Assembly (NCBI GenBank): GCA_032718475.1
Contig: JAUCBJ010004742.1
Coordinates: 1-57,893 of the forward strand
Source of the DNA: Nemertoderma westbladi
Lineage: Eukaryota > Xenacoelomorpha > Nemertodermatida > Nemertodermatidae
DNA: 57,893 nt
Direction: 5' to 3'
The notes beneath the pieces are model-generated. The model was given only the letters and a program-made list of their open reading frames with translations. It searched no databases and was not told the origin of the DNA. Positions 1-11,554 of this stretch are shown one piece after another; position 1 is the first letter of the stretch; every line of letters begins with the position of its first letter. Position numbers and translations under genes: made by a program.

Positions 1-118
1 CGAATGGATCAGTGTAATCATCAATAATGGAAGACACAAAAGTCGTCGAGCCATCGTATAGTGATGATTGCTTCATAATTTCCTCAGGAACCCCATATAA
101 TGCTAGTATGCTGCACAT
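1..118 (-). pseudogene. Non-LTR reverse transcriptase fragment
   Basis: The minus strand reads an open frame to the window edge containing LALYGVPEEIM, then LYDGSTTF and DDYTDPF. This resembles the finger/palm segment of LINE reverse transcriptases, where a Y-G-[IV]-P-E motif is followed by a short helix and a strand before the catalytic region. The catalytic motif itself would lie outside the window. Only about 39 codons are visible, so the family cannot be assigned. It is probably a dead or edge-truncated retroelement. Confidence 0.45.
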
Positions 119-1739
119 GCTGCATATGCTGCACATACGTGATCGAGAGAGTAAATCGAAGGCCTTGAAGAAGTAAAACAAAGATAACAGCAAAGATATA
201 ACTGTTTTTTTTATCATAACTCTTAAAGTATCCCTCTAAGCGTCATAATGGGTCCCGTGGTACCGCGACCTTTACGGAAGCGGGAAGCCATTCTGATAGT
301 TACGTCAATGGAGTCCCAGCTGCGATTTAATATAATTCTATTGTATAGCTTTGAAGCAATCGAGATCGACGAGATTCCTCAAAAGGATCCATAGAGTGTT
401 AGGTTGCCCTTATTATTGGGAACTGGCACCAACTTATTTTTGTGCACTGCATAACATAACATATAACATATCATGTGTCTGACACTCCATCTCTCTGATA
501 TTATTAGGCTGTTCGACCAGGGATAACGTAAAGATTCTGACGACGTATTTCCAGTGCGGTCTTCCCATAAATACTCCCCAGTGGAAACTGGTAGGTAGGC
601 CTACTCATTTAGCTACCATTTAATGGTGCAAGGCAGATATCCGTCCTGTCTAGGCTCTAGGCCCTATTATAGCATTCGTATCGAAACGAAAACTCCCTTG
701 CCCCAATGCTGGGATCGAACCTACGACCTCCAGAGAGATATGTTTTTTTGATATGGCCAGAACGAAGTGTAATTTGCTTAAAGTTCATATGCAAGTTTTA
801 AGTACTTGTTGTAATTAAGTGTACACTTAAGGTAAGGTTCTAAATGGCCTGTTAGTTAAATGTACATTTTAAATGATTTAAACAACCGCAAAATATTTAA
901 TATAAATGGCCATTTAACTAAAGTAATATTTAAGATATATAAATGGATATAAATCGGTATTTTATTTTTTTTTAGTTAAAGATATACTTTCAGTTTGAAC
1001 AACAGGCCCATAGAGTGTTGGTAAGCTCGTATACATTAGTGGTTCGCCCCACAAATTCCAACTTCCTCCATCCAGAAAGTTAAAATTATAATTGAGTAAT
1101 CATATAAATTGCATAATATAGTACGGTGTTTCAAATTTCAAACAGTATGATAAAGATTAGTTGAAAATTTTTGAGAGGATGGGGGGGGGGGGGGGGGGGG
1201 GTCCGTCATATTAAAATGACACTATATACTGTATAACGGGTCATTCATCGTATATCAAAGATAATAAAATGATTCCTAAATCTGAAAGACTTCTTATGAA
1301 CGACGTCGTCAAACAAATTGAGTTTACGATCAGATTTTACAGTAAACGTCACAGCGACAATACTACATACACTACAGGCGCGCGATAGTTCATATTACGC
1401 CGCGCGCCTTACTTTTGCGTTTGCCCATAAATTAATGCAGACGCGATCAAAACTTCTGACGTGTTTTAGGCATGGATGAGTTCAAAATATAATAATAATA
1501 ATCCTGATCTCTCATTGCCTAGTTTGTTGTTGCCCATAGCTACCAGCTGAAATCAACCAATTAACAATCTACAAATGTTAGGAACACGTGGTGTGGATTC
1601 AGAATTATGAACATCTTCAAGCTAAAGCCTGATCTCTCGGTTTTCAGTGTGAGTGTGATTATTACGCGCAGAAAAGTATTGTTTGTGATATGTAAATAAA
1701 ATAAATATAATTGTTCAATAATCATTTTTATTGACGGCC
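119..1739. other. Noncoding sequence upstream of the CRELD2-like gene
   Basis: No coding sequence is recognised. A GGTTCGATCCC-type Pol III B box sits on the minus strand at 711-721, as in tRNA-derived SINEs, but no convincing A box was found. A 21-nt poly-G run lies at 1181-1201. The last 150 bases before the start codon are AT-rich and presumably hold the promoter and 5' UTR of the downstream gene; no TATA box is obvious. Confidence 0.5.
1181..1201 (+). repeat. Poly-G tract (21 nt)
   Basis: An uninterrupted run of 21 G. It is one of 13 comparable G or C runs in this window. Confidence 0.95.
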
Positions 1740-3017
1740 ATGTTGAACTATGTTAATTGCCTGTTTGTATTTACAATTATATTGCAAATATCCACGTCTT
1801 TGTTTGGATTGAGCGACGGAGTTCTACGGAAACCGCAGGAGAAATGCAAAATCTGTCGCGACGTGGCCGAAAGATTCGAGGCAGGCCTAAAGAGAACGGA
1901 TAAACTTGGTTTCGGAGGAGGCAACACAGCATGGGAGGAGAAGACTTTATCGCACGGATTCGGAAACTCTGAACTGCGATTTGTGGAGATCACGGAGGGA
2001 TTATGCGAAACAGACGAGTACCAATGTGCGCACTTCGTCGAACGAGCGGAGGAGGCTTTAGAAGAATTCTTCTTTGAAACAAAACGAGAGGATTTGTTGG
2101 AATATTTGTGTATCAAACGTTTCCGTTTGTGTTGTCGCGAAAATCATTACGGTGCGGACTGTAAAGAATGTCCGGGCGGTGCTGATAAACCTTGCAGCGG
2201 TCGGGGTAAGTGCGAGGGGGCGGGAAGTAGGAAAGGGTCCGGAGTGTGCGAGTGCGAGAGCGGCTACACCGGGGAGTTGTGCGAAAAGTGCGAAGGGAAG
2301 TTCTATAAGATCGACACGCACTCCGATTTGTGTCTGCCGTGCCACGCGGGATGTAAGTCGCGTTGCGATAACGGTACGGCCGCCGGTTGCGATGATTGCG
2401 CTGGCGGTTTCAAAAAGATATTCTTCGATGGAGGTCGGTTCTCCTGCGCCGATATAAATGAGTGCGAACAGTCGGAATCTTGCGAAAACTCCTCCACCTA
2501 CTGCAGTAACACTCAGGGCTCCTTCCGTTGTTTGTCCTGCCACTCATCCTGCCTGACCTGCAACACGAGCGGGTCCGCCGGTTGCTTATCTTGCAACCAT
2601 GGTTACCGGGAGTCCGAGGCCGGCGGTGAGTGTGTCGACGTGAACGAATGCGACGAGGTTTCAGCGTGCCAACCTGGTACCTATTGCGTGAACTCGCCCG
2701 GTTCCTACCAGTGCAATGTTTGCCATCACGCGTGCGCGCTTTGCGGTAGTGCCGGGGCTGGTGGTTGCCAGGGGTGCGCCCCAGGTTACCTGGACAACGA
2801 GGGACGCTGCGTTAAAGAGAAACCAGTAGAGATGGACGAGTTTGAGGAGTATACTGAAGAGGGATCCAGCGGCAATAAAGACTCGGTTGACCTGGATACA
2901 GATAGACTCAGTGATAGTGGACACTCAGATCACGTTGCTATGGATACTAATTCTGATAGTCCTGACGACGGTGACACAACAGACTCTGTGTCTAGGGACA
3001 CACATCCGGAACTATAA
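1740..3017 (+). CDS. CRELD2: CRELD2-like cysteine-rich EGF protein (ER chaperone type)
   Basis: A single-exon 425-residue protein. The ATG at 1740 is chosen because it is the first in frame (context gccATGt) and gives a hydrophobic signal peptide at residues 1-23. Residues 36-135 form the DUF3456/WE region, with the conserved stretch GGGNTAWEEKTL at 60-70 and EGLCE near 86. Two cysteine-rich EGF and furin-like stretches follow, with calcium-binding EGF starts DINEC at 238 and DVNEC at 300. An acidic, Ser-rich tail runs from about 362. No membrane helices follow the EGF repeats, which favours secreted/ER CRELD2 over two-pass CRELD1. The C-terminus HPEL resembles a KDEL-type retrieval signal (human CRELD2 ends REDL). 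Human CRELD2 has about 350 residues; the acidic tail accounts for most of the extra length. CRELD2 is known as an ER-stress-inducible protein-disulfide-handling factor; that role here is inferred. Confidence 0.94.
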   Translation: MLNYVNCLFVFTIILQISTSLFGLSDGVLRKPQEKCKICRDVAERFEAGLKRTDKLGFGGGNTAWEEKTLSHGFGNSELRFVEITEGLCETDEYQCAHFVERAEEALEEFFFETKREDLLEYLCIKRFRLCCRENHYGADCKECPGGADKPCSGRGKCEGAGSRKGSGVCECESGYTGELCEKCEGKFYKIDTHSDLCLPCHAGCKSRCDNGTAAGCDDCAGGFKKIFFDGGRFSCADINECEQSESCENSSTYCSNTQGSFRCLSCHSSCLTCNTSGSAGCLSCNHGYRESEAGGECVDVNECDEVSACQPGTYCVNSPGSYQCNVCHHACALCGSAGAGGCQGCAPGYLDNEGRCVKEKPVEMDEFEEYTEEGSSGNKDSVDLDTDRLSDSGHSDHVAMDTNSDSPDDGDTTDSVSRDTHPEL

Positions 3018-3095
3018 CATCACATTCCAGTTAAATAGTAAGAATATTATTTTGTTATGAAATGACAATTTTTCTCGCACAATCGATATTTGATT

Positions 3096-3101
3096 ATTAA
3101 A
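3096..3101 (+). promoter_or_regulatory. Poly(A) signal of the CRELD2-like gene
   Basis: ATTAAA lies 79 bases after the stop codon. It is the commonest variant of the cleavage/polyadenylation hexamer, at a plausible distance. Confidence 0.45.
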
Positions 3102-5369
3102 GTTATTTATTACTTCTTCCAGTGTGGGCTTGGAATCTTCATTGAGTTCGGTTTTATCGTAGAATACAACCCCCTGTAAATGGCGGGATTCTCCGGATTC
3201 ACCGTAAAATACATGGTAAATATATATATGCCATTTGAAACCCAAACCAAATTATATAATTAATTCATTCTGTGTTCCCTTTAGTTTGAATACAAGATTC
3301 GCGATATATATATTTGTATTCTTATATTGGTACTTTTTCGCTCGAATATTCCTCAAAATTGCGATAAAAGGAGTAATTTTATTACCTAGGGAAACAATTA
3401 ACCATTTAACCATAGGATTCCGTGGCATTGATTTGAATTCTTTCCCAGACTTTACCCCTTTCCCCCTTTACTTATTGTAACATTGAGTAAGGCAGCATCA
3501 GGAGTTGAAGAGTACAATAATTGTAATCGCAGTAACTATGGAAGCAATGTAGTAAAATACTACAGATCAATTTATTTTGTAACACTATATAAGTCTATAT
3601 TTTATTAAGGAATTGAGCGACAAAAAGTAACAATTTAAGAATAAAATTACGTATTACATGGGAAAAAAACGTAGAACATTTTTTTCACTATTCTAGAGGC
3701 ATTCTATTTACCGAGCGGCGAGGTTAATAAAGGGTCGAGAGAATATTTAAAAAAAGTTATAATTTTTTTTATAATTTTTAATAAACAGTTAAAAAATAAT
3801 ATGTTGAAAGTCACTTTTGTGTCAACAAAGAACTAATTTTCGAAATATATTTCAAAGTAATTTCCATGCCATGACATTAATAAATACATAACACTGATGC
3901 TATCTGCAGGTTATTTAATATTCTAGAATATTATAAGTCTATAATAAACAGTATACACTATTCTACAGTGTACATTATAAATTTCGCTATTATTTCGATT
4001 TGACTATTTCGCTTTCACTTAACTTAATTTGCACAGGAAGAAGCTTCGATGGACGATAGGCTACTTATGTTAAGTTTTTTACTTCATTTTTCACTTCTAT
4101 CATTTTTCTAAAAAAGTGTCTATCAACAAATCTCGAATCATTCCTGGCTTGACTTGGCGGCATATTAGCTCAAGTAGGCGGGAAAAGTGCCGCCCAGTGG
4201 CAATGTTAAACGCCACTTAATATTGCTCAACGAAAGATTTTTTGCCACCACCTTATACTATGATTATTGTCTGTTTGAGAATGGAATGGAATAATACCTG
4301 AAGCAAATTAATTTTTTTTTATTTATTTTTTGTACTATCGTTCGATTGGTGCGAATTTAAATTTAAATAAATAAAATAATATGTGCGCGAAAACATTGCT
4401 TAGCTTATAACAATGAGCAGTAACAATGTGCCGGTGAGCTCTGAGTCGAGTGGCGGAGTGGGTTTTTGTAAAACGTGGAGGAATTCCGGCTATTGTGCAA
4501 ATATAATAATATTGCTCTAGACGTACCTGAGGCTTAAAAGTTGGTGAAGTTTGTAAATTGTTGACATCCACTTAATTATTCATTCTTTCTGTTTTCCTAT
4601 CGTAGATTTTAATCTTTCGTTTACGCTTACGGGTTGCTGTGCTATTAAACATTTTCACTATTTATTTTATTTTATAATACATATTATCGGTTTCGTTATA
4701 ACAATTAAACAAACATTCAAACATCATTACGTTTTAGCTCATATCATGTGAGCAAATGTAAATTCATTCCGACTGCCAAGTATATGAAAAATTACAAAAG
4801 GATAGGGTTTATAAAATCAGTACCAACCATAACCTCAAAATTAAAAAAAATAACGAATGACCGTATGCGGCTAGCCCCATTCCTCAAACAAAAATTTATT
4901 CCAGGAATGGATAGACCAGGAATAGATTATTCCAGACCTGGAATAAATTTTTACTTATTTTACTAGGCTTGTAAAAATTACTAGGTCAAAATAAGTAAAG
5001 CATTGAATTCTACCGGACTCGCTTCAACAACAATTATTGCTTATGAATTAATCCAATCATTGATTTCATTCCCGGCTTACGCCCCGGGGCTATATTCAGT
5101 TAATCGTAAAATAAATGGTCATGCACTGATTAAAATATAAAAACAATATGACCAATTATACGTAGATATTGTGTTACAGTAGTATAGGAGACCTTGAAAT
5201 GGCTATTCAGGACGTTAAAATTTAAATAGATAATTAAATATATTTTTGGAATAATTAACGAGCACATCATATATAAAATAAAATAAATGCAATCATCATC
5301 CTCCATTTAGGTAGATTAAAAATGCTAATTATATTTTCTATTCTATTTCCTAATTTAACTATTTACATA

Positions 5370-5502
5370 CTTGTGTGTAAAGTAGCGCTTTACTTACAGT
5401 GTGATGATCCGAGTGGCTTTGTTACACGAACGAACGTTAGTGAGTGAGTGAAAATAAAGCCACGAGGATCAGAACACTGTAAAGTGCTACTTTACACACA
5501 AG
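5370..5502. mobile_element. Small hairpin MITE-like element
   Basis: The left half (cttgtgtgtaaagtagcgct, then cagtgtgatgatccgagtggc) is repeated inverted in the right half, giving arms of about 50 bases around a short loop. The 133-bp unit has no coding capacity. Snap-back elements of this size are usually non-autonomous DNA transposons; no target-site duplication was resolved. Confidence 0.55.
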
Positions 5503-6451
5503 GAACTAGATATTAGGAACTAGAAAGCCAGCGAGCTGGCTATAAGAAGACAGTCTATAAGACAATAAAAAAACCGAAAAAAACTAAATCATAATTCCAT
5601 TTCTGGGTAAGTCCGAAGCGAAAAGATGAACAAATATTTAATACCATATCCATTCCCGGCATCACTATGAAGCAACCAAAGCATATAATATGCATGTATC
5701 CTAATAATAATCTTCTACAAAACCAAGAACAATAGTGAGGGTATTATAATCGTCCAGTATTAATATAAGTCTGCTCGACAGCTGTTGGAATTATAGCTGA
5801 CTGATTGTTTAGTGGAATATTGGATTGAACGGAGACAGAGTTAAAGCGGCACATATACTTGACCCACCAACAAGTAGAGAAATCGCACATTATTGACCTT
5901 TCCAATTATCACATGCAGGGCCTGCCTGATTAACCCATGGTTACCGACATATGTATATTTCTGATTGTTTCGCAATAAAAAAAAATACTGATAACACTTC
6001 TAACATAAAAAACAGAAACATACCATTTCTAACAATCAATGTCTCGTGTCGCATGTAATTTTTCAAATTAGCAAATCTTCAATTGGCTATAAATGCAAAC
6101 AAGATGAGGTGTCGGATGTTACATAAAAACGACACTTTTTTTAAAGAAAATTTAAATCTCTTAAATATATCGTCCTCGTCACGCATTTAAAAATTTTTTA
6201 TCCTAACATCTTTGACGTTATTTGTAATACAAAATAACTTAATTCATTAAATCACAGAGGAGAGTTATTAGAAATACAACTTGGCAGTTTCGGTGTAGGA
6301 TGTTACGTGTCGGGTGTTACGTGATTGTCCCTGATAATAATGTAAAATATTATGATTAAAAAATATATGAGATTACTTGATATTATTAAGTAATTTAAAC
6401 AGGACTTAGGATGATCCAACTCTATAGCAAATGAGCGGAAAAAATGAATTC

Positions 6452-6524
6452 GCCACCAGCGGGGATCGAACCCGCGTCTACCGATAACCCACTATAATTA
6501 TGATAACCACTGCACCACGGAGGC
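6452..6524 (-). pseudogene. tRNA-like sequence (tRNA pseudogene or SINE head)
   Basis: The 73-nt minus-strand sequence has a perfect T arm (GCGGG-TTCGATC-CCCGC), a B box GGTTCGATCCC (6462-6472) and an A box TGGTGCAGTGG (6507-6517). The 7-bp acceptor stem has one U-U mismatch and one G-U pair. The D stem is weak and the anticodon stem pairs only with an 8-nt loop, so no reliable anticodon can be read. A decayed tRNA or tRNA-derived SINE head is more likely than a working tRNA gene. Confidence 0.5.
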
Positions 6525-6573
6525 TCAGTGGCGTATCCAGGGGTAGTGGCGCCCCGGGGTGAGAGTAGATAAG

Positions 6574-6587
6574 CCCCCCCCCCCCCC
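6574..6587 (+). repeat. Poly-C tract (14 nt)
   Basis: Fourteen C, shortly after the sequence AGTGGCGTATCCAGGGG (6527-6543). A 19-G run follows 245 bases downstream in complementary orientation, which may mark two arms of one decayed element. Confidence 0.9.
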
Positions 6588-6832
6588 ACCTCCCATTAAC
6601 AAGAAGCGAAAAAATGGAATATTTATTAAATGTCGTGTCTGTATGTATACATACCTACTTTTTTCATCTGTTCTTGTAAGCAAAGATATTGCGCTTTACT
6701 TATAATTAACTACATCATATGCTAACTATTTGGATTTTAAATTATTACAGATGTAGCAGAATGTTAGAAAATAAAAATAAATTAATCACTAAATATCACT
6801 GCGATTTGGCTAAGTTTTTTTTTTGTTGGGGA

Positions 6833-6851
6833 GGGGGGGGGGGGGGGGGGG
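6833..6851 (+). repeat. Poly-G tract (19 nt)
   Basis: Nineteen uninterrupted G after a T-rich run. Confidence 0.95.
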
Positions 6852-7030
6852 TTATATCATTATACTTTTTTGATCTTATATTCCAGTCCATGGTGTAGGC
6901 CTACTAATACAATATTAATGAAACTTTAATACATTATTCATATAATTAATACACTGTGTGTATACTACATATTACAGTATAATATTAGTAATGTATGGCC
7001 TACATATTTACTGCAATAAATGTATGGTAG

Positions 7031-8200
7031 CACGAACTTACTGTAGTTCCAATCGCACATTTTCAAAGGCGAACTTACAGTAGTTCCAATTGAAACGCAT
7101 TTAGTTCCAATCCCAGAATATCAAAACAACTTAGTTCCAATGCATGCGAATTTAGTTCCAATGCATGCGAATTTAATTCCAATGGATACGAACTTAGTTC
7201 CAATGCATGCGAATTTAATTCCAATGGATACGAACTTAGTTCCAATGCATGCGAACTTAGTTCCAATGCATGCGAATTTAGTTCCAATGCATGCAAACTT
7301 AGTTCCAATGGAAGCGAATTTAGTTCCAATTGAGGTGAACTTAGTTCCAATCGAGGCCCAATCCCAGAATATCAAAACGAACTTAGTTCCAATGCATGCG
7401 AACTTAGTTCCAATGAATACAAACTTAGTTCCAATGCAAGCGAATTTAGTTCCAATGGAAGCGAATTTAGTTCCAATGGATACGAACTTAGTTCCAATGC
7501 ATGCGAACTTAGTTCCAATGAATACAAACTTAGTTCCAATGCAAGCGAATTTAGTTCCAATGGAAGCGAATTTAGTTCCAATGGATACGAACTTAGTTCC
7601 AATGCAAGCGAATTTAGTTCCAATGGAAGCGAATTTAGTTCCAATTGAGGTGAACTTAGTTCCAATCGAGGCCCAATCCCAGAATATCAAAACGAACTTA
7701 GTTCCAATGCATGCGAACTTAGTTCCAATGCATACGAATTTAGTTCCAATCGAGGCCCAATCCCAGAATATCAAAACGAACTTAGTTCCAATGCATACGA
7801 ATTTAGTTCCAATGCATGCGAATTTAGTTCCAATGAATACAAACTTAGTTCCAATGCAAGCGAATTTAGTTCCAATGCAAGCGAATTTAGTTCCAATTGA
7901 AACGCATTTAGTTCCAAAATAAATTTTATAAAGCGAACTTAGTTCCATTCGAGGCGAATTTAGTTCCAATCGAGGCGAACTTAGTTCCAATACCAGAATA
8001 TCAAAACGAACTTAGTTCCAATGCATGCGAACTTAGTTACAATGCATACGAATTTAGTTCCAATGCATGTGAATTTAGTTCCAATGGATACGAACTTAGT
8101 TCCAATGCAAGCGAATTTAGTTCCAATGCATGCGAATTTAGTTCCATTGGAAGCGAATTTAGTTCCAATGGATACTAACTTAGTTCCAATGCAAGCGAAT
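7031..8200. repeat. 21-bp tandem satellite
   Basis: About 55 copies of a 21-bp unit with core ttagttccaatgcatgcg. Units vary mainly at the centre (gcatgc, ggatac, gaatac, gcaagc, ggaagc). A second motif, cagaatatcaaaac, is interspersed at 7105, 7368, 7680, 7764 and 7987, so larger blocks have been copied as units. Because 21 is divisible by three, several frames on both strands stay open for up to about 290 codons and encode heptapeptide repeats (for example NLVPMHA). These frames are a by-product of the period, not genes. Confidence 0.95.
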
Positions 8201-8282
8201 TCTTTTTTTTTCTTCTTTTTTTTTTTAATGTGCTGCGAGAAACAAAGTGATGGCTGAAGCGTGAGTCCTAGGTATTCGTAAT

Positions 8283-8561
8283 TGTTACAGATGGTGACTT
8301 AAAAAGAAGAAGAAAAAAGCTTATGCATCAATATGGTCTATAAGGAATCTCAAGCTATTGTCCGTTGACGCAGGTTTAAAACTATTTAAATTAAAAATTG
8401 CACCAATGGCTTTGTATGCTCTACCCGTCTACTCTCGCTTTCTAACGATATCAAATTTAAAAGATCTAGACAGAATAAAATCGACATACATGAAGCGACT
8501 TCTAGGGCTACATATCAGTGCTACTCATCATAACTTAACACCCAGCACCGTTTTAAGATAA
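8283..8561 (+). pseudogene. LINE reverse transcriptase C-terminal fragment
   Basis: The plus-strand frame reads AYASIWSIRNLKLLS, then LKLFKLKIAPMALYALPV and LDRIKSTYMKRLLGLHI. This is the thumb/post-RT pattern of non-LTR reverse transcriptases (K-[IL]-x-P-x-x-x-Y followed by a K-x-x-x-x-K-x-x-LGL helix). There is no start, catalytic core or endonuclease, so it is a short relic. Its final residues run directly into the first unit of the 28-bp satellite that follows. Confidence 0.7.
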
Positions 8562-10118
8562 CTTAACACCCACCACCGTTTTAAGATAACTTAACACCCA
8601 GCACCGTTTTAAGATAACTTAACACCCCCACCGTTTTAAGATAACTTAACATCCAGTACCGTTTTAAGATACTTAACACCCAGCACCGTTTTAAGATAAC
8701 TTACACCCACCACCGTTTTAAGATAACTTAACACCTAGCACCGTTTTAAGATAACTTAACACACAGCACCGTTTTAAGATAACTTAACACCCGCCACCGT
8801 TTTAAGATAACTTAACACCCAGCACCGTTTTAAGATAATTTAACACCCACCACCGTTTTAAGATAACTTAACACCCAGCACCGTTTTAAGTTAACTTAAC
8901 ACCCACCACCGTTTTAAGATAACTTAACACCCACCACCGTTTTAAGATAACGTAACACCCACCACCGTTTTAAGATAACTTAACACCCACCACCGTTTTA
9001 AGATAACTTAACACCTAGCGCCGTTTTAAGATAACTTAACACCCAGCACCGTTTTAAGATAACTTAACACCCAGTACCGTTTTAAGATACTTAACACCCA
9101 GCACCGTTTTAAGATAACTTAACACCCAGCACCGTTTTAAGATAACTTAACACCCACCACCGTTTTAAGATAACTTAACACCCAGCACCGTTTTAAGATA
9201 ACTTAACACCCACCACCGTTTTAAGATAACTTAACACCCAGTACCGTTTTAAGATACTTAACACCCAGCAACGTTTTAAGATAACTTACACCCACCACCG
9301 TTTTAAGATAACTTAACACCTAGCACCGTTTTAAGATAACTTACACCCACCACCGTTTTAAGATAACTTAACACCTAGCACCGTTTTAAGATAACTTAAC
9401 ACCCACCACCGTTTTAAGATACTTAACACCCAGCACCGTTTTAAGATAACTTAACACCCAGCACCGTTTTAAGATAACTTAACACCCACCACCGTTTTAA
9501 GATAACTTAACACCCAGCACCGTTTTAAGATAACTTAACACCCACCACCGTTTTAAGATAACTTAACACCCAGTACCGTTTTAAGATACTTAACACCCAG
9601 CACCGTTTTAAGATAACTTACACCCACCACCGGTTTAAGATAACTTAACACCTAGCACCGTTTTAAGATAACTTAACACCCAGCACCGTTTTAAGATAAC
9701 TTAACACCCACCACCGTTTTAAGATAAGTTAACACCCAGCACCGTTTTAAGATAACTTAACACCCACCACCGTTTTAAGATAACTTAACACCCAGCACCG
9801 TTTTAAGATAACTTAACACCCACCACAGTTTTAAGATAACTTAACACCCACCACCGTTTTAAGATAACGTAACACCCACTACCGTTTTAAGATAACTTAA
9901 CACCCACCACCGTTTTAAGAAAACTTTGACACCCACCACCGTTTTAAGATAACTTAACACCCACCACCGTTTTAAGATGACTTAACACCTAGCACCGTTT
10001 TAAGATATCTTAACACCCACCACCGTTTTAAGATAACTTAACACCCACCACCGTTTTAAGATAACTTAACACCTAGCACCGTTTTAAGATAACTTAACAC
10101 CCACCACCGTTTTAAGAC
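8524..10118. repeat. 28-bp tandem satellite
   Basis: About 57 head-to-tail copies of a 28-bp unit containing cttaacacccagcaccg followed by ttttaagataa. Units carrying cagcaccg and caccaccg often alternate, and rarer variants (gtaccg followed by a shortened gatactt) recur at about 8656, 9070, 9240 and 9570, showing higher-order structure. There are no spacers between units. The array begins at the last codons of the upstream reverse transcriptase fragment. Confidence 0.96.
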
Positions 10119-11554
10119 ACCCAGTACAGTTTTCGGTACTTCGTTTCGAGCTAGCTATCGTAATAGGATATTTCTGCATGCATCACAGTTTGTTGTATAG
10201 CTTTTTAAAGACGCGTTTAGAATTTGCTCTTTTAGCATGAGTGGAGCTGGGCGTTTTCACGCAAAAATGTGTAATATATTATGAAATGTTTCTGCCTGCG
10301 TTTTCTTCGTAGAACATATCAGTCCGTTTTCCTGAAGAGCAGAAGCTCATCCCCAGATATATCTCTTTATCTGATAATGCGATGGAGCCAGATATTAGCA
10401 CCATTGGGGTTTAGTCGTCTGAAGTACCGGCAGTATTTGTACAGTACAGTTAGTAGGGGCGTTAAACACTAAGTAGTGATTACTTTGAAGCGTTCCGTTC
10501 TATAGGTAGCAACGCAGCAAATACGTTTTTGATGCACGAGGATAATTCCAGAACGCTGGTAAGATGACATAAAGGACTTCTAGAACATAGTATTTATTCT
10601 CGAACAAATACTACGATCTAGAAGTCCTTGGTTGACATATGTAGGCCCTACTCAATATCGATAAACTGAAAGTCAACATGTCAAAGGTTACAATTTACGT
10701 AGAACAGTAGTAGCAGTAGGCCTATAATCAATTTGTAACCGTTAATCTCCGATTATTAGAATCTTCTTGAAGAACTTGGGGTTCGTGATGTCTCTGACTT
10801 ATTGTAACTTTGAAATGCTATTTTGGAAAGAGAAGTTCTGTAACCTTTGTCCTGTTATAATAACCTTTTGTTCATATCAACAGTTGTTCGTGAAGGTCAA
10901 TCAATACCCTTCTTAACAATAGGCAATATATTTCCTCCGAAAATATATTCGCATTCTGACCTTTTGTTACCCTGGTTGGCTATCCATAGCCTTTACATTG
11001 TATAGTAGGCAATGCGCTATCGGCTATACCAACACTGATTAATTATTTCTGTCTGGACATTGGGCCCAATGTATTGTAGACATAATTACATCTCTACTCC
11101 AGTTATTGATAGTGAACTACTTGCACATATCTTAATATTACCGTCATTTAGGCCTACTGTCACTCACTGTGCTTAGATAGTGATATATAATATTATTCAC
11201 ATATACTACTACTGAACCTGAGTAACACTAGGGACTTTTTGCATTCGTCAACAAAACAAAAGGGCTGCCACGTTTTGAAAAATTACTATTCATATTAGTA
11301 TTCTATTCAGTCAATATTAATAGTCCATTTTGAATAAATAAAAATATTTTTTACGGAATGCATCAAAACATTATATGCCTACACTATGATCCATGACTAG
11401 AATTCTCAACTTCTATACAAGTCCGTCGTCCGATATTTATCAATATTTATAATCAAATAATAAATAATAAATTAATCAAATCAAATAATAAATTGTAAGT
11501 CAAGTGGGGCACTGGTCTCGGATTGGAAGACGGGGCTGGCCTCACAGGTACTCA

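Larger units (their letters stand above)
3018..7030. other. Long noncoding stretch with scattered repeats
   Basis: No gene is recognised. An ATTAAA poly(A) signal for the upstream gene is at 3096-3101. 3281-3400 and 3600-3760 share words (cgctcgaatattcctc, tattacatggga, aataaagggtcgag) with 13190-13310, 32750-32780 and 48970-49020, marking a dispersed repeat. A hairpin MITE, a tRNA-like sequence and two G/C runs are listed separately. The remainder is AT-rich without visible structure. Confidence 0.5.

Noticed and set aside
2058-2543. Open frames of 161 and 127 codons overlapping the CRELD2-like gene
   Set aside because: They are alternative-frame shadows of a Cys-rich gene with strong protein similarity in its own frame.
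6452-6524. A functional tRNA gene
   Set aside because: The T arm and boxes are good, but the anticodon arm does not fold with a 7-nt loop and the acceptor stem has a mismatch, so it is listed as tRNA-like only.
7121-7990. A 289-codon minus-strand frame and a 260-codon plus-strand frame of heptapeptide repeats
   Set aside because: They arise from a 21-bp satellite whose period keeps frames open. There is no non-repeat protein sequence and both strands are equally open.
8524-10118. A CRISPR array (28-bp repeats, many copies)
   Set aside because: Units are contiguous with no spacers, no cas genes are present and the context is a eukaryotic genome.
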